A stretch of 64,000 bases of DNA from Lachnospiraceae bacterium (GCA_022781925.1 JALESO010000014.1:1-64000); one strand, 5' to 3'. Positions 27,830 through 37,721 are shown, counted from the first letter of the stretch. A program made the numbers and translations. Notes: generated by a model from the sequence alone, not told the origin.

Positions 27830-29836
27830 TTATTTTTTCAAAATAATCGTAGAAAACGGCTTCATCTCTCCGGTCACATCACCGAAAAGAACCTCTGCCC
27901 CTTCCACTTCCGGTTTGAATGCAGTCGGAACCTTATTAAAGTTCTGGATAAAGATATATTCCGCATCCTCACTCTGGCGGGTGCACACTTCGATGCCCTC
28001 CGGGATATGCTGTGCCAGCGGTTTCTCTACACCTGCTTTTGCGGCAAGTTCCTCATAGATATCATCAAAGAATTTCTGCTCTGCATCGGCACAGATATAA
28101 TATGCTTTTCCTTTGCCATACTCATTGACGGTCATGGCCGGTGTTCCTGCATAGAAATCTTCGCCATATACAAATAACGGCTCTGCAGTCTTTACATCTA
28201 CCAGCTGGCAGAAACGCTCGCACTGATAAGATACATCGCCAACCACTGCTTTGACCACATTGGTCTCACCATCATACAGTGCGTCGATCTCTGTGCTGCG
28301 CAGTCCCATGACATCCATCAGACCGCCCGGTGTTCCGCCGAGTACACACAGATCGTTCTCATCTACCACACCGCTCCAGTAGGTCATAACAAATGTGCCG
28401 CCGTTTTCCACAAATTTGCGGACTTTCTCCTCGAATCCGGCACGGAACATGTAAAGCATCGGAGCAACCACAATCTTATAACCGTCCAGATCCTGTGTCA
28501 TATCCGGCAGATCTACATTCAGACCAAGCTTGCGGAATGCATAGTAGGATTTTTCTACGGTTTCTTTATAGTACATACCTTTGTTACGCGGTCCCTGTGC
28601 TTCCTCAACAGCCCAGCGGTTCTCCCAGTCATAGATGACCGCCACTTCTGCTTTTGTTGCAGCATGTTTCAGTTCATCGATCTGCTCTAAGTCTGCACCG
28701 ACTTCTTTGCACTCCTGGTAAGTACGCTCGTCCTCTTTTCCGTAATGATCGATCAGGGCACCATGGAATTTTTCGAATCCGCCACGGCCTTTTCTGATCT
28801 GGAAATACATGACACTGTCAGATCCATGTGCGATTGCCTGAATGGAAGCAGTTTCCAGCATACCCGGACGTTTTAACTTGCTGACAGACTGCCAGTTTGT
28901 CGGTCCCGGGCAGGACTCCATCAGGATAAACGGCTCTTTCTTGAGTGTACGCATGATATCATGCTGCATGCCGTTGTCCATGGCGATCAGACGCTCCGGT
29001 CCTTTGTGCCACTGCGGATAGTTATCCCAAGATACCACATCCAGAACTTTTGCCATCTCATGATAGTTGACGGTTGGGAAATTGTACATCAGATTGGTTG
29101 TTACCGGTTTTGTACTGCCTGCGTCCCGCAGTGCCTGAATCTCAGCCTTGCAGAAATCAATGGTCTGATCACTGACAAAACGTTTCCAGTCCAGAACCAG
29201 TCCGTGAATGGATGTCTCTCCCAGTGGTGTCGGGCTTTCAATCTGGTCAAAATTCTGATAATCATGACTCCAGAATGCGGTATTCCATCTGCGGTTTACT
29301 TCTTTGATATCGTTGTTATATTTTTTCTTCAACCAGTTGCGGAATGCGCTCTGACACATCGGGCAATGACACTCTCCGCCATATTCATTGGAAATATGCC
29401 ACATCAACACACCCGGATGATCTCCGAAATGCTCTGCCAGTTTCATGTTGATCTGGCGTACTTTCTGACGGTAGATTGGGGATGTATAGCAATGGTTGTG
29501 ACGCTGGCCAAAGATATTTTTCTGACGCATCTCATTCACACGCAACACTTCCGGATAACGGTCTGCCAGCCAGTGCGGGCGCGCTCCGGAGGGAGTAGCC
29601 AGGAATACATAGATGCCATTTTCATACAGATGATTGATAATCTTTTCCATCCAGTCAAAATCATACACACCCTCTTCCGGCTCCAGTTTGGCCCATGCAA
29701 AGATACCAAGGGAAACGGTATTCACATGTGCTTTTTTCATCAGACGGATATCCTCTTCCAAAATTTCAGGATACTCCAGCCACTGATCCGGATTGTAGTC
29801 TCCACCATAAATTAAACGATCAAATTTTACACCCAT
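27830..29836 (-). CDS. GH42 beta-galactosidase
   Basis: Cytoplasmic glycoside hydrolase family 42 enzyme that releases galactose from beta-galactosides. It has 668 residues. The N-terminal TIM barrel begins FDRLIYGGDYNPDQWLEY (a GH42 hallmark). The acid/base is Glu151 in HISNEYGG, and the nucleophile is Glu307 in ILMESCPGP. Cys116, Cys156, Cys158 and Cys161 match the GH42 zinc cluster. A glutamine-amidotransferase-like trimerisation domain (about 395-600) and a short C-terminal beta domain follow. AAAGGAAA precedes the ATG. The gene is downstream of the ABC transporter genes, which would import its substrate, and feeds the Leloir genes upstream. Confidence 0.95.
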   Translation of the reverse strand: MGVKFDRLIYGGDYNPDQWLEYPEILEEDIRLMKKAHVNTVSLGIFAWAKLEPEEGVYDFDWMEKIINHLYENGIYVFLATPSGARPHWLADRYPEVLRVNEMRQKNIFGQRHNHCYTSPIYRQKVRQINMKLAEHFGDHPGVLMWHISNEYGGECHCPMCQSAFRNWLKKKYNNDIKEVNRRWNTAFWSHDYQNFDQIESPTPLGETSIHGLVLDWKRFVSDQTIDFCKAEIQALRDAGSTKPVTTNLMYNFPTVNYHEMAKVLDVVSWDNYPQWHKGPERLIAMDNGMQHDIMRTLKKEPFILMESCPGPTNWQSVSKLKRPGMLETASIQAIAHGSDSVMYFQIRKGRGGFEKFHGALIDHYGKEDERTYQECKEVGADLEQIDELKHAATKAEVAVIYDWENRWAVEEAQGPRNKGMYYKETVEKSYYAFRKLGLNVDLPDMTQDLDGYKIVVAPMLYMFRAGFEEKVRKFVENGGTFVMTYWSGVVDENDLCVLGGTPGGLMDVMGLRSTEIDALYDGETNVVKAVVGDVSYQCERFCQLVDVKTAEPLFVYGEDFYAGTPAMTVNEYGKGKAYYICADAEQKFFDDIYEELAAKAGVEKPLAQHIPEGIEVCTRQSEDAEYIFIQNFNKVPTAFKPEVEGAEVLFGDVTGEMKPFSTIILKK

Positions 29837-29889
29837 TTCTGAATTTCCTTTCTGAATATGACTTCTGATTCATCACTGAATCAATTTAT

Positions 29890-29959
29890 AAAAACCGAAA
29901 TAAAATATTTCCGGTTATGTTCTGTTTGAAAAACCCCACGGCGAAACCACCGTGGGGTT
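29890..29959 (-). terminator. Tandem hairpins after the ABC permease gene
   Basis: The first hairpin AACCCCACGG/CCGTGGGGTT (29932-29959) is followed on the minus strand by TTTTTC. A second one, ACCGGAAAT/ATTTCGGT (29893-29916), is followed by TTTTATAAA. Together they lie between the permease and the beta-galactosidase, so the latter probably depends on readthrough or on its own promoter. Confidence 0.85.
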
Positions 29960-29979
29960 GCATAAGTTGCAATGTTAAA

Positions 29980-30819
29980 TTATTTAACGGCACCTGTAAT
30001 ACCTTCTGCAAACTGTTTCTGAAGTACAAAGAAGACTACCATTGTCGGGATGGAGCAGAATAATACACCCATCATGATCATACCATAATCAAGTTTGTAA
30101 CCACCTGTCATATTTGCGATCAACATAACCATGTTCAGAGAATCACCATCTGTCATGATTACCTTCGGCCACAGGTATGCGTTCCATGCATTCATGAAAG
30201 TAATAACTGCTGCAGCTGCATATGTGGATTTCATAACCGGCATATACATCTGGAAGAAAATCTTAATCTCACTCAGACCATCAATTCGTGCAGCCTCTAC
30301 GATATCTACCGGGAATGCACGGGAGTTTTGTCGGAACATCATGATCATAAACGGCGTAGAAATCATCGGAAGGAAAAATCCGATTGCTGTATTGATCAAG
30401 TGTGCCTTTGTGAACATACGATACAACGGAACGATGGTTGCAACCTGAGGAATCATCATACCAAGAAGGATAACTGAGAATAATTTATCTTTCCATTTGT
30501 CATGATAAATCTCATATCCATAACCTGCAAGAGAACAGATAAACAGACAGATGATTGTCACGGAAATTGCATATACAAAAGAGTTCTTCATTGCCAGTGC
30601 CAGCGGCTGCTGATCGATCAGATTTCTGAAGTTCTCAAGTGCTGCTGTACCAAATGTTAATTTACCTCTCGAAATATCAACATAGTCATTTGTAGCAGCC
30701 ATGATCATCCAGTAGAACGGGAATACCGATACCAGAGACACGATTGCAAGGAAAATATAAGTAGGAATCAGACGACGCTGAATCATTGATTTGTTTTTCT
30801 GTTTAGTCACGTGTATCAC
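29980..30819 (-). CDS. Carbohydrate ABC transporter permease, MalG type
   Basis: Inner-membrane permease of a CUT1-family sugar importer. It has 279 residues with six predicted membrane segments. The conserved EAA loop, which contacts the ATPase, reads VEAARIDGLSEIKIFFQMYMPVMKS in its core (EAARIDGLSE). It starts 17 bp inside the preceding permease gene, so the two are coupled. No ATPase gene is in the locus; as in many Firmicutes, an MsmK-type ATPase encoded elsewhere is presumably shared. The substrate is inferred from the GH42 and gal neighbours: galactosides. Confidence 0.93.
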   Translation of the reverse strand: MIHVTKQKNKSMIQRRLIPTYIFLAIVSLVSVFPFYWMIMAATNDYVDISRGKLTFGTAALENFRNLIDQQPLALAMKNSFVYAISVTIICLFICSLAGYGYEIYHDKWKDKLFSVILLGMMIPQVATIVPLYRMFTKAHLINTAIGFFLPMISTPFMIMMFRQNSRAFPVDIVEAARIDGLSEIKIFFQMYMPVMKSTYAAAAVITFMNAWNAYLWPKVIMTDGDSLNMVMLIANMTGGYKLDYGMIMMGVLFCSIPTMVVFFVLQKQFAEGITGAVK

Positions 30820-31696
30820 CTACTTTCATATTGATAAACGCAAGGATTGCCACAAGGATAAATACGAAGAATGACATTGCGGATGCGTATCCGAAGTTTG
30901 GGGAACGCACGAAACATGTATTGTAAATATAATGTGACATTGTAATGGTTGCATTTGCAGGTCCGCCGTTTGTCAGGTTTACTGACTCATCGAACAGCTG
31001 TAATGTACCGTTAATTGACATGATAAATGTCATGATAATTGTCGGTCTTAACAATGGTACGGTAATACTCCAGAATGTCTTCCATCCGTTGGCACCATCA
31101 ATTTTAGCTGCCTCATATACGGAGTACTCAATGTTCTGTAAGCCGGCCAGGTAGAATACCATGTTGTAACCTGTCCATCTCCATACCAGAGCGATAATGA
31201 TTACGAACTTGGCGCTCATGGCGTTTCCAAGGAAATTGTATCCTGTATCAAGGATACCAAGTCCGATTAAAGCATTATTGATAAATCCATCCTGAGCGAA
31301 CAGGAAACGGAAGATCAATGCATAAGATACCAGAGATGTTGCACATGGAAGGAATACACATGTACGGAAGAAACCTCTCAGTTTCAAATCCCTGTTGTTC
31401 AGAAGCTGTGCAAGTAAAATAGCAAGCACCAGCATGATTGGTACCTGAATAATCAGGTAGAAAAACGTATTTCCAACGGAACGCAAGAATACTTTATCCT
31501 GGAACATACGCACATAGTTTGAAAATCCGGTAAAGTGCATATTCAATCCTCTACCAGTCTGTAAAGAAATAATGAATGCCTTCACCATCGGGAAAAAGCT
31601 CATAATTGCAATCATTGCAGATGCCGGAACAAGGAACGCCCAGCCAGCCGCTTTCTGTTTTGCAACTAAGGTCATGCCTCTTTTCTTAGGTTTCAC
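30803..31696 (-). CDS. Carbohydrate ABC transporter permease, MalF type
   Basis: A 297-residue CUT1 permease with six membrane segments; the basic N-terminus KPKKRGMTLVAKQKAAGW leads into the first at about 15-35. The EAA loop YEAAKIDGANGWKTFWSITVP (core EAAKIDGANG) is near residues 195-215. It pairs with the MalG-type protein encoded next. It lies 94 bp downstream of the solute-binding-protein gene, with a strong GC-rich hairpin in between that could lower permease expression relative to the binding protein. Confidence 0.93.
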   Translation of the reverse strand: MKPKKRGMTLVAKQKAAGWAFLVPASAMIAIMSFFPMVKAFIISLQTGRGLNMHFTGFSNYVRMFQDKVFLRSVGNTFFYLIIQVPIMLVLAILLAQLLNNRDLKLRGFFRTCVFLPCATSLVSYALIFRFLFAQDGFINNALIGLGILDTGYNFLGNAMSAKFVIIIALVWRWTGYNMVFYLAGLQNIEYSVYEAAKIDGANGWKTFWSITVPLLRPTIIMTFIMSINGTLQLFDESVNLTNGGPANATITMSHYIYNTCFVRSPNFGYASAMSFFVFILVAILAFINMKVGDTRD

Positions 31697-31723
31697 CTCA
31701 AAACCCCCTTCGCAAATAATATT

Positions 31724-31748
31724 CGGGGAACTGCCAGGCAGCCCCCCG
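31724..31748 (-). promoter_or_regulatory. Intercistronic hairpin between binding protein and permease
   Basis: CGGGG-AA-CTGCC-A-GGCAG-CC-CCCCG folds into a compact two-part stem without a following T-run. Such hairpins behind malE-type genes commonly stabilise the upstream message or limit readthrough. That function is assumed here from the position. Confidence 0.6.
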
Positions 31749-31790
31749 CATATTTTAAAAATAGGTTGTCATTTTAAAATCAAAAATGAA

Positions 31791-33131
31791 TTACTGCATA
31801 GAAAATTCAACTTCAGCCTGTGCATCAGCAATTGCAGAATCAGTATCAGCACCGTTCATGATGTTCTGAACCTGTGTTCCGAGTGCATTACGTCCATCAT
31901 AGTAGTATGGGCTTGTATTGTTTGCAGGTGTCAGTTTGGAGTACTCAACGATCTGTTTGAAGATTGGCTGATTGTTCCAGTATGCCTGTGGCTCTGCATA
32001 TGCTGCGGAATCTCCTGCCGGAAGGTATGTAGCAATTGCACCTGTGGTCGGAAGAATCTTCTCATACAGCTCTACGCTGCCTGCAAATGTGCTCTTTAAG
32101 AAATCAATTGCCAGATCTTTGTTCTTGCAGTTGGATGTAATATACCAGGAAGAACCACCGTTGTTAGAGTAGTTTGTTGCGTTTGGAGTTTTGATCAGTT
32201 TCGGCATATTTGTGATTTCCCATTTGCCTGCTGTATCATCCATACCCATGATAGTAGCTGTGATCCAGTTACCATTGATAACACCACAAACACTTCCTTT
32301 TGTGATAGATGTTACATAATCATCCCATTTGTTTACTTCAAGGTAAATACCTTCGTCTACCATTGTTTTGTAGATGTCGATACACTCTTTTAATGCGTCA
32401 TTGTCTGTCATAGCCGGTTTTCCATCTTCATCAAAGAGGGAAGCTCCTGCGGACTGAAGCATCATCATGATCTGATCCGGAGAATCAGCCTGTCCAGATA
32501 ACATGTATACACCTGTTTTCTCTTTAACGTCTTTAGCGATCTCGATAAATCTGTTCCAGTCAATATCTGTCAGGTCTGCTGTTGTGTAGCCAGCCTGCTC
32601 AAGAATATCTGTTCTGTAAGCGCCGATTACAGCACCGTTGTCGAACGGAACACCGTAGTTTTTGCCTTTCACTGTAGAGTAAGCAAGTTTTCCAGCTGCG
32701 AACTGAGAGAAGTCAATTCCGGAATCTGTTAAGTCTGTGAATGCTTCCGGATAAGCTGTTACGAATTTCTGGTAAGAGTTATCCTGCATCAGAACGATAT
32801 CCGGTAATGTGGAGAGATCTCCGCCTTCTGCTGCTGCGATTAATTTGGACTCACAGTCATCGGATAATGTCTCAACTACTTTGAGATTGAAATCCGGATG
32901 ATCAGCTTTGTAGATGTTTCCAGCTTCTTTGATTGCCGGAATATTGAATTTTGGATCCCATGTCCAAACGGTTAAGGTGTCGCCACCCTCACTTGCTCCG
33001 CCATCAGCCTCAGCTGCTGCGGATGTGTCATTGTCTTTTGTGCCACCCTTGTCACCGCCATTGCTGCCACAAGCTGCCATAGAAGCTACCATAGCACCAA
33101 TGAGCATAAGTGAAATTACTTTCTTTTTCAT
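31791..33131 (-). CDS. Sugar ABC transporter substrate-binding lipoprotein
   Basis: Extracellular binding protein (family 1 type) anchored as a lipoprotein. The signal sequence MKKKVISLMLIGAMVASMAA is followed by the lipobox Cys21, and then a Gly/Ser/Asp-rich linker runs to about residue 50. The body contains typical pieces: DTLTVWTWDP, DIVLMQDNSYQKF, FDNGAVIGAYRTD and NNGGSSWYITSNCKNKDLAIDFLK (core SWYITSNCKN). It has 446 residues. It is the first gene of the transporter unit; the promoter must lie in 33132-33300. The ligand is inferred to be a beta-galactoside from the neighbouring genes. Confidence 0.93.
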   Translation of the reverse strand: MKKKVISLMLIGAMVASMAACGSNGGDKGGTKDNDTSAAAEADGGASEGGDTLTVWTWDPKFNIPAIKEAGNIYKADHPDFNLKVVETLSDDCESKLIAAAEGGDLSTLPDIVLMQDNSYQKFVTAYPEAFTDLTDSGIDFSQFAAGKLAYSTVKGKNYGVPFDNGAVIGAYRTDILEQAGYTTADLTDIDWNRFIEIAKDVKEKTGVYMLSGQADSPDQIMMMLQSAGASLFDEDGKPAMTDNDALKECIDIYKTMVDEGIYLEVNKWDDYVTSITKGSVCGVINGNWITATIMGMDDTAGKWEITNMPKLIKTPNATNYSNNGGSSWYITSNCKNKDLAIDFLKSTFAGSVELYEKILPTTGAIATYLPAGDSAAYAEPQAYWNNQPIFKQIVEYSKLTPANNTSPYYYDGRNALGTQVQNIMNGADTDSAIADAQAEVEFSMQ

Positions 33132-33623
33132 GTTTTCTCCTCCTCATGAATTATTCTGATGCATAAAGTCATTTGTTCATATTAATCAAATATCTTTTTA
33201 TCTCCTGCATCAAGATGTACATATTATACTATACACATGTATACTGTTGTTTGCATTTTTTCTCACAATGCACGCATTTTTGACTTTTTACCGTCATGTT
33301 GCATATTTTTTGTTTTTTATGACAACTTTTTTTTATCTTTTTTGCATTTTTCTCTCTTTTTTGACCATTTTCTTTCACGTTTTCGTGTTTTTCACGAATG
33401 AAACAGGGAATTTCTACGATAGTTTCACCAATAACCGTTTGGTAATTTACCAGAATCTCTCATCTTTTCCTTATTTTTCCGTCAAAAAAAGAACCACATG
33501 GCGGTTATTCGTCAAGATAACCACACATATGATTCTCTTTTATCATTCTCTTTCTATGTTTACGATATCAGACATCTCAGTCTAAACGCACACAGATCCA
33601 ATACATGATCTCTGTATCATGTC
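33132..33623. other. T-rich regulatory gap upstream of the binding-protein gene
   Basis: A 492-bp gap. On the minus strand a TATAAT box lies about 100 bp upstream of the binding-protein start (plus-strand ATTATA near 33224), without a good -35, which suits an activated promoter. GTATACATGTGTATAG beside it is nearly palindromic. Further up, 33300-33400 is extremely T-rich. Between 33420 and 33530, AATAACCG and its inverse CGGTTATT occur about 65 bp apart, together with the palindrome GGTAATTTACC. These could be AraC-type binding sites; this is inferred only. Confidence 0.4.
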
Positions 33624-34559
33624 TTACCAGCCTTTTTCCACCAGTATGTTGAAATCTGCCAGTCTGGTCTCAAAATTCTCCGGTGACTTCTTCCAGTGGT
33701 ACGGAGAAGTGCCCACGATCCGCTTGAAGTTGCGGTTGAACGTAGAGGTAGTGGAAAATCCCACTTTCACTGCGATCTCCTCCATGGAATATCCGGTCTT
33801 GCGGATCATATCACAGGCTTTCTTAATGCGGACCTGGTTCAGATAATCCACCGGTGTCATTCCCATATTTTCCTCAAACAGCCTGCGGAAATGCGATTCG
33901 CTCATATGACACACGGAAGCGATCTCTGCAATCTTCGTCGGATTGGCAAAATTGTCCCTGATATGCTCCAGTGCAGGACGGATCTGATCAAAGCCATTCT
34001 TCTGGCGCACACCTTCCGTCGCCGGATCAAGTTTGTTGTTCAGCCGGGCGATCATCATCATCAGAGACAGAGACAGTCCCTTGACGGTCTCCCGGTAAAA
34101 ATCCGGTTTCTGCTGCATTTCGTAAAAGACAGCAGACACAATACGGTTCAGGTTCGGAACCGACTCTTTTTTTCCGATGTATGCTTTCCGGTTGATATTT
34201 TCCAGCATTTTCTGCTGCATCAGAATATCATCCGGATAGACCGATGCCAGAATTTTCTCCGGATCCACGAACAGATATGCCCAGGTGTTGCCATCCGGCC
34301 CCTCCGGCATCGTGCTGTGTGGAAAATTTGCCGGAATAATACTGATCATCCCGGTCTCAAAATGTACGGTTTCTTCTTCCAGGCGCATCGTACCATATCC
34401 CTGCATGCAGAGTCCGATCTCCAGCAGGTTGTGAAAATGAAGCCCATCTTCCTCTGTCTGGTATTTATTCTGCCAGTTCTGATTCTGTAAGGCAATCAGG
34501 AACTCGTTCTGCGGAATATCGTAATAGCGCAATTCCATTTTACCTTTTGCTTTTTTCAT
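33624..34559 (-). CDS. AraC-family transcriptional regulator (tail of gal operon)
   Basis: A 311-residue regulator. The N-terminal cupin-like sugar-sensing domain (about 20-170; HFHNLLEIGLCMQGYGTM) is followed by two helix-turn-helix units in the last 100 residues (ITEIASVCHMSESHFRRLF-like, here KIAEIASVCHMSESHFRRLF, and MEEIAVKVGFSTTSTFNRNFKRIVGTSP). The ATG overlaps the stop of the upstream membrane-protein gene by 4 bp (ATGA). It lies between the gal genes and the transporter and probably activates the transporter and/or gal promoters in response to a galactoside. The effector is not known. Confidence 0.9.
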   Translation of the reverse strand: MKKAKGKMELRYYDIPQNEFLIALQNQNWQNKYQTEEDGLHFHNLLEIGLCMQGYGTMRLEEETVHFETGMISIIPANFPHSTMPEGPDGNTWAYLFVDPEKILASVYPDDILMQQKMLENINRKAYIGKKESVPNLNRIVSAVFYEMQQKPDFYRETVKGLSLSLMMMIARLNNKLDPATEGVRQKNGFDQIRPALEHIRDNFANPTKIAEIASVCHMSESHFRRLFEENMGMTPVDYLNQVRIKKACDMIRKTGYSMEEIAVKVGFSTTSTFNRNFKRIVGTSPYHWKKSPENFETRLADFNILVEKGW

Positions 34560-35068
34560 CGCATATACACCTTCTGTGGGTAAACACGTTTGATTGCTTC
34601 CAGCATGCTGTCATTCAGATCCAGCAGCACTTTGATCTTTTCCTTATTCTCGTACACGATCATTGTGTAATAAGGGATATCATCGTCATAAGAAGTATAA
34701 TCAAACTTTTTCAGTTTTTCTGTGCCGCCGTTTTTTCGATATTTTGCCACTGCTTCGTGCCAGTTTGGTGCGATTACTTCCATGTCCTGCATCATCAATG
34801 TATGCGCTGTTTTCCGGCGTCTCTTTCCCCGGATCACCGCAATCGTCAGTACATCATTTTCCAGGCAGTATTCATACTCCCGGTCTGCATTGATAGAGAA
34901 AATATAGTACAGCACTGCAAACAGAAATGCCGGCAGCATCAAACCTGTATCAAAAATAATCGCAAGGATTACCAGTACCACCGCCATAACAACCATCAGG
35001 ATTGATAACGGTTTGGCAAACCGCTTTGATTTCCGTTTTACCTGCTGCGTAATCTTATAGTCATTCAT
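34556..35068 (-). CDS. Small conserved membrane protein of unknown function
   Basis: 170 residues. The basic N-terminus (KITQQVKRKSKRFAKP) is followed by two hydrophobic segments (about 22-40 and 45-60) and a soluble C-terminal half rich in charged residues. It resembles small Lachnospiraceae membrane proteins of the DUF6106 kind; I am not certain of that name. It starts 17 bp after galE and overlaps the AraC gene by 4 bp, so it is part of the same transcript. No catalytic motif is seen and no function can be proposed from the sequence. Confidence 0.7.
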   Translation of the reverse strand: MNDYKITQQVKRKSKRFAKPLSILMVVMAVVLVILAIIFDTGLMLPAFLFAVLYYIFSINADREYEYCLENDVLTIAVIRGKRRRKTAHTLMMQDMEVIAPNWHEAVAKYRKNGGTEKLKKFDYTSYDDDIPYYTMIVYENKEKIKVLLDLNDSMLEAIKRVYPQKVYMR

Positions 35069-35085
35069 TCAGTCAAAAAATCCTT

Positions 35086-36102
35086 TCAGTCCGCATATCC
35101 GTTCGGATTCTGGCTCTGCCATCTCCAGGAATCAGCGCACATATCTTCAATGCCATACTGAGCCTCCCAGCCAAGCTCTTTCTTTGCTTTTGCCGGATCA
35201 CAGTAGCACATTGCGATGTCGCCCGGACGACGCGGTTTGATCGCATAATTGATCGGATGTCCGCAGGCTTTCTCAAATGCATGAACCACCTGAAGTACAC
35301 TGTATCCGTTTCCGGTACCGAGGTTGTAAATAGATACGCCCTCTTTGTCTGCCAGTTTCTCAACAGCTTTTACATGACCAAGTGCCAGATCTACGACATG
35401 GATGTAATCACGTACTCCGGTTCCGTCCGGTGTATCGTAATCATCGCCGAATACACCAAGGCACTCTAATTTGCCGATGGCAACCTGTGCCACATACGGA
35501 AGCAGGTTGTTCGGGATGCCTTTCGGATCTTCACCGATCTTGCCGCTCTTGTGTGCTCCGATCGGATTGAAGTAACGAAGTAATACCACGTTCCACTCCG
35601 GATCAGAAGTATGGATATCGGTCAGGATCTGCTCCAGCATGCTCTTGCTCCAGCCATACGGGTTTGTACAGGTTCCTTTCGGACACTCCTCTGTGATCGG
35701 GATCATAGCCGGATCTCCGTATACAGTTGCGGAAGAACTGAAGATGATATTTTTGCATCCATGATGACGCATAACGTCTGTCAGTACCAGAGTTCCGCCG
35801 ATGTTGTTCTGATAATATTCGATTGGTTTTGCAACGGACTCGCCAACTGCTTTTAATCCTGCAAAATGGATGACAGCTTCGAACTTGTTCTCGTCAAAGA
35901 TCTTGTTCATGGCATCTCTGTCCTGGATATCTGCTTTGTAGAATTTCACTGTTTTGCCTGTGATCTCCTGTACACGGTCCAGTGCTTTCTCACTGGAATT
36001 ATAGAGATTGTCTACAACAGTTACTTCATAACCTGCGTTCAGCAGTTCGACACATGTATGGCTTCCGATGTAGCCTGCGCCTCCGGTTACTAAAATATGC
36101 AT
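35086..36102 (-). CDS. galE: UDP-glucose 4-epimerase
   Basis: Interconverts UDP-galactose and UDP-glucose, the last step of the Leloir pathway. It is a short-chain dehydrogenase-type fold with the NAD-binding motif GGAGYIGSH (7-15), the catalytic SSS/SAT region (FSSSATVYG) and the YxxxK pair Tyr149/Lys153. It has 338 residues, the standard length. It lies third in the order galK-galT-galE. A 122-bp gap with a long RNA-like helix separates it from galT. Confidence 0.97.
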   Translation of the reverse strand: MHILVTGGAGYIGSHTCVELLNAGYEVTVVDNLYNSSEKALDRVQEITGKTVKFYKADIQDRDAMNKIFDENKFEAVIHFAGLKAVGESVAKPIEYYQNNIGGTLVLTDVMRHHGCKNIIFSSSATVYGDPAMIPITEECPKGTCTNPYGWSKSMLEQILTDIHTSDPEWNVVLLRYFNPIGAHKSGKIGEDPKGIPNNLLPYVAQVAIGKLECLGVFGDDYDTPDGTGVRDYIHVVDLALGHVKAVEKLADKEGVSIYNLGTGNGYSVLQVVHAFEKACGHPINYAIKPRRPGDIAMCYCDPAKAKKELGWEAQYGIEDMCADSWRWQSQNPNGYAD

Positions 36103-36130
36103 ACTAATTTCCTCCTTAAATATACATTTT

Positions 36131-36220
36131 ATAACTATTCCAGATCAGTTTACGAAAAAATATTCTTTTGTGCAAATATGATTCGCTTTTTTGCAAATTC
36201 GCTTGATCCGGAACAGTTAT
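36131..36220 (-). promoter_or_regulatory. Long intercistronic helix between galT and galE
   Basis: ATAACTATTCCAGATCA (36131-36147) and TGATCCGGAACAGTTAT (36204-36220) can pair over 17 bp. The two mismatches are A-C on the plus strand but G-U on the transcribed minus strand, so the helix is intact only as RNA of the gal transcript. The enclosed 56 nt are AT-rich with a partial inner pairing around GCAAATATGATTCGC and GCAAATTCGC. It may protect or process the message between the two genes. Confidence 0.65.
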
Positions 36221-36224
36221 CATT

Positions 36225-37721
36225 CTATAAGCTTGCGATAAATCTGTCAAATGCTTTTCTGCCTTCCTCTGTGCATTTGTATACACCGGCATCTTCCAGC
36301 ACTTTTACAAAGACTTTTCCAATCTCCTGCTGTAAGATCTCTTCCACATTTTCCTTTGTAAATGTGTACTGATCACGGAAAGTATCTACCCAGTCTGCAT
36401 GTTTTTCAATGGTCTCGTTGGAGCGGATGTCTTTTCCTTCCAGAATATACTCAGCCAGCAGATCCATCTCATTTTTCAGACGGGCCGGAAGTACCGCAAG
36501 ACCCATAACCTCGATCAGACCGATGTTTTCTTTCTTAATATGATGCAGCTCGGCATGCGGATGATATACACCAAGCGGGCATTCCTCTGTGGTGATGTTG
36601 TTGCGCAATGCCAGATCCAGCTCATATTTGCCGTCACGCATACGTGCGATCGGTGTGACGGTATTGTGTGGTTCTCCGTCTGTCTCTGCAAAAATAAATG
36701 CATCCTCATCGGTATATCCACGCCATGCTTTCAGAATATGATCTGCAAGTTCTACCAGTCTCTCATCATCGTTGCTGCGGATACGGATAACAGATAACGG
36801 CCAGTGAACGATTCCGGCTTCCACATCTTCAAATCCCGGAATGGTGATGGTTTTCTCGAACTCAGCTTTTTCCATGGCAAACGTATAATGTCCGCCCTGA
36901 AAATGATCGTGGCTTAAGATTGATCCGCCGACGATCGGAAGATCCGCATTGGAACCCAGGAAATAGTGTGGGAACTGTTTTACAAAATCAAACAGTTTGC
37001 GGAAGGTGGCACGCTCGATCTTCATCGGTGTATGTTCGCCGTTGAATACGATGCAGTGCTCGTTATAATATACATACGGTGAATACTGGAAGCCCCAGTT
37101 TCCGCCATTGATGGTGATCGGAATAATACGGTGGTTCTGACGGGCCGGATGGTTCAGGCGGCCTGCATAGCCTTCATTCTCCACACAGAGCTGGCATTTC
37201 GGATATGCGGACTGTTTTGCCAGTTTTGCTGCTGCAATGGCTTTCGGATCCTTCTCCGGTTTGCTTAAGTTGATGGTAATGTCGATCTCGCCATACTGAG
37301 ACGGTACTTTCCAGCGGCGGTCTCTTGCAATACGATCCTTACGGATATAGTTGGTAGCCACGCTGAAGTTGTAATAATCATCTGTCGCTTTCTTCGGGCT
37401 TTCTGCATAATCCGCACGGAATTTTGCAATGACCTGTGCCGGGCGCGGAGTCAGACAGTTCATCAGCTTTGTATCAAACAAATCTCTGGAAACGACACCG
37501 CCGTCCTCCAGCACACCGCTCTCCAGTGCCTCGTCCAGCAGATGCTCCAGTGTATCTGCCAGATCGATCTCTGTGCCGACTTCTTCGGCTGTCGGTGCCT
37601 CATAATCATCTTTTTTCATCACTTCAAGAATCTGGTTCGTACTGTAAATACGCTCCTCCTCCGGGATCAGACCGGACTCGATTCCGTACTGCACCAGTCT
37701 TGCAACATATAAATCAGACAT
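36225..37721 (-). CDS. galT: UDP-glucose--hexose-1-phosphate uridylyltransferase, type 2
   Basis: Transfers UMP from UDP-glucose to galactose-1-phosphate. It has 498 residues and belongs to the long Firmicutes GalT class rather than the 350-residue HIT-type. Recognisable pieces are FSVATNYIRKDRI, CQLCVENEGYAGRLNHPARQNHR (core CQLCVENEGYAGR), HDHFQGGHYTFAMEKA, and PHAELHHIKKENIGLIEVMGLAVLP (core HHIKKENIGLIEVMG). It lies 37 bp after galK. Its C-terminal end abuts the helix before galE. Confidence 0.96.
   Translation of the reverse strand: MSDLYVARLVQYGIESGLIPEEERIYSTNQILEVMKKDDYEAPTAEEVGTEIDLADTLEHLLDEALESGVLEDGGVVSRDLFDTKLMNCLTPRPAQVIAKFRADYAESPKKATDDYYNFSVATNYIRKDRIARDRRWKVPSQYGEIDITINLSKPEKDPKAIAAAKLAKQSAYPKCQLCVENEGYAGRLNHPARQNHRIIPITINGGNWGFQYSPYVYYNEHCIVFNGEHTPMKIERATFRKLFDFVKQFPHYFLGSNADLPIVGGSILSHDHFQGGHYTFAMEKAEFEKTITIPGFEDVEAGIVHWPLSVIRIRSNDDERLVELADHILKAWRGYTDEDAFIFAETDGEPHNTVTPIARMRDGKYELDLALRNNITTEECPLGVYHPHAELHHIKKENIGLIEVMGLAVLPARLKNEMDLLAEYILEGKDIRSNETIEKHADWVDTFRDQYTFTKENVEEILQQEIGKVFVKVLEDAGVYKCTEEGRKAFDRFIASL

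Noticed and set aside
27701..28177. Plus-strand frames starting in repeat-family-A copy 1, with a similar frame in copy 2 (40569-40781)
   Set aside because: The two frames look alike only because the underlying hairpin repeats are alike; stems change to keep pairing and not to keep codons, and the first frame runs antisense into the GH42 gene.
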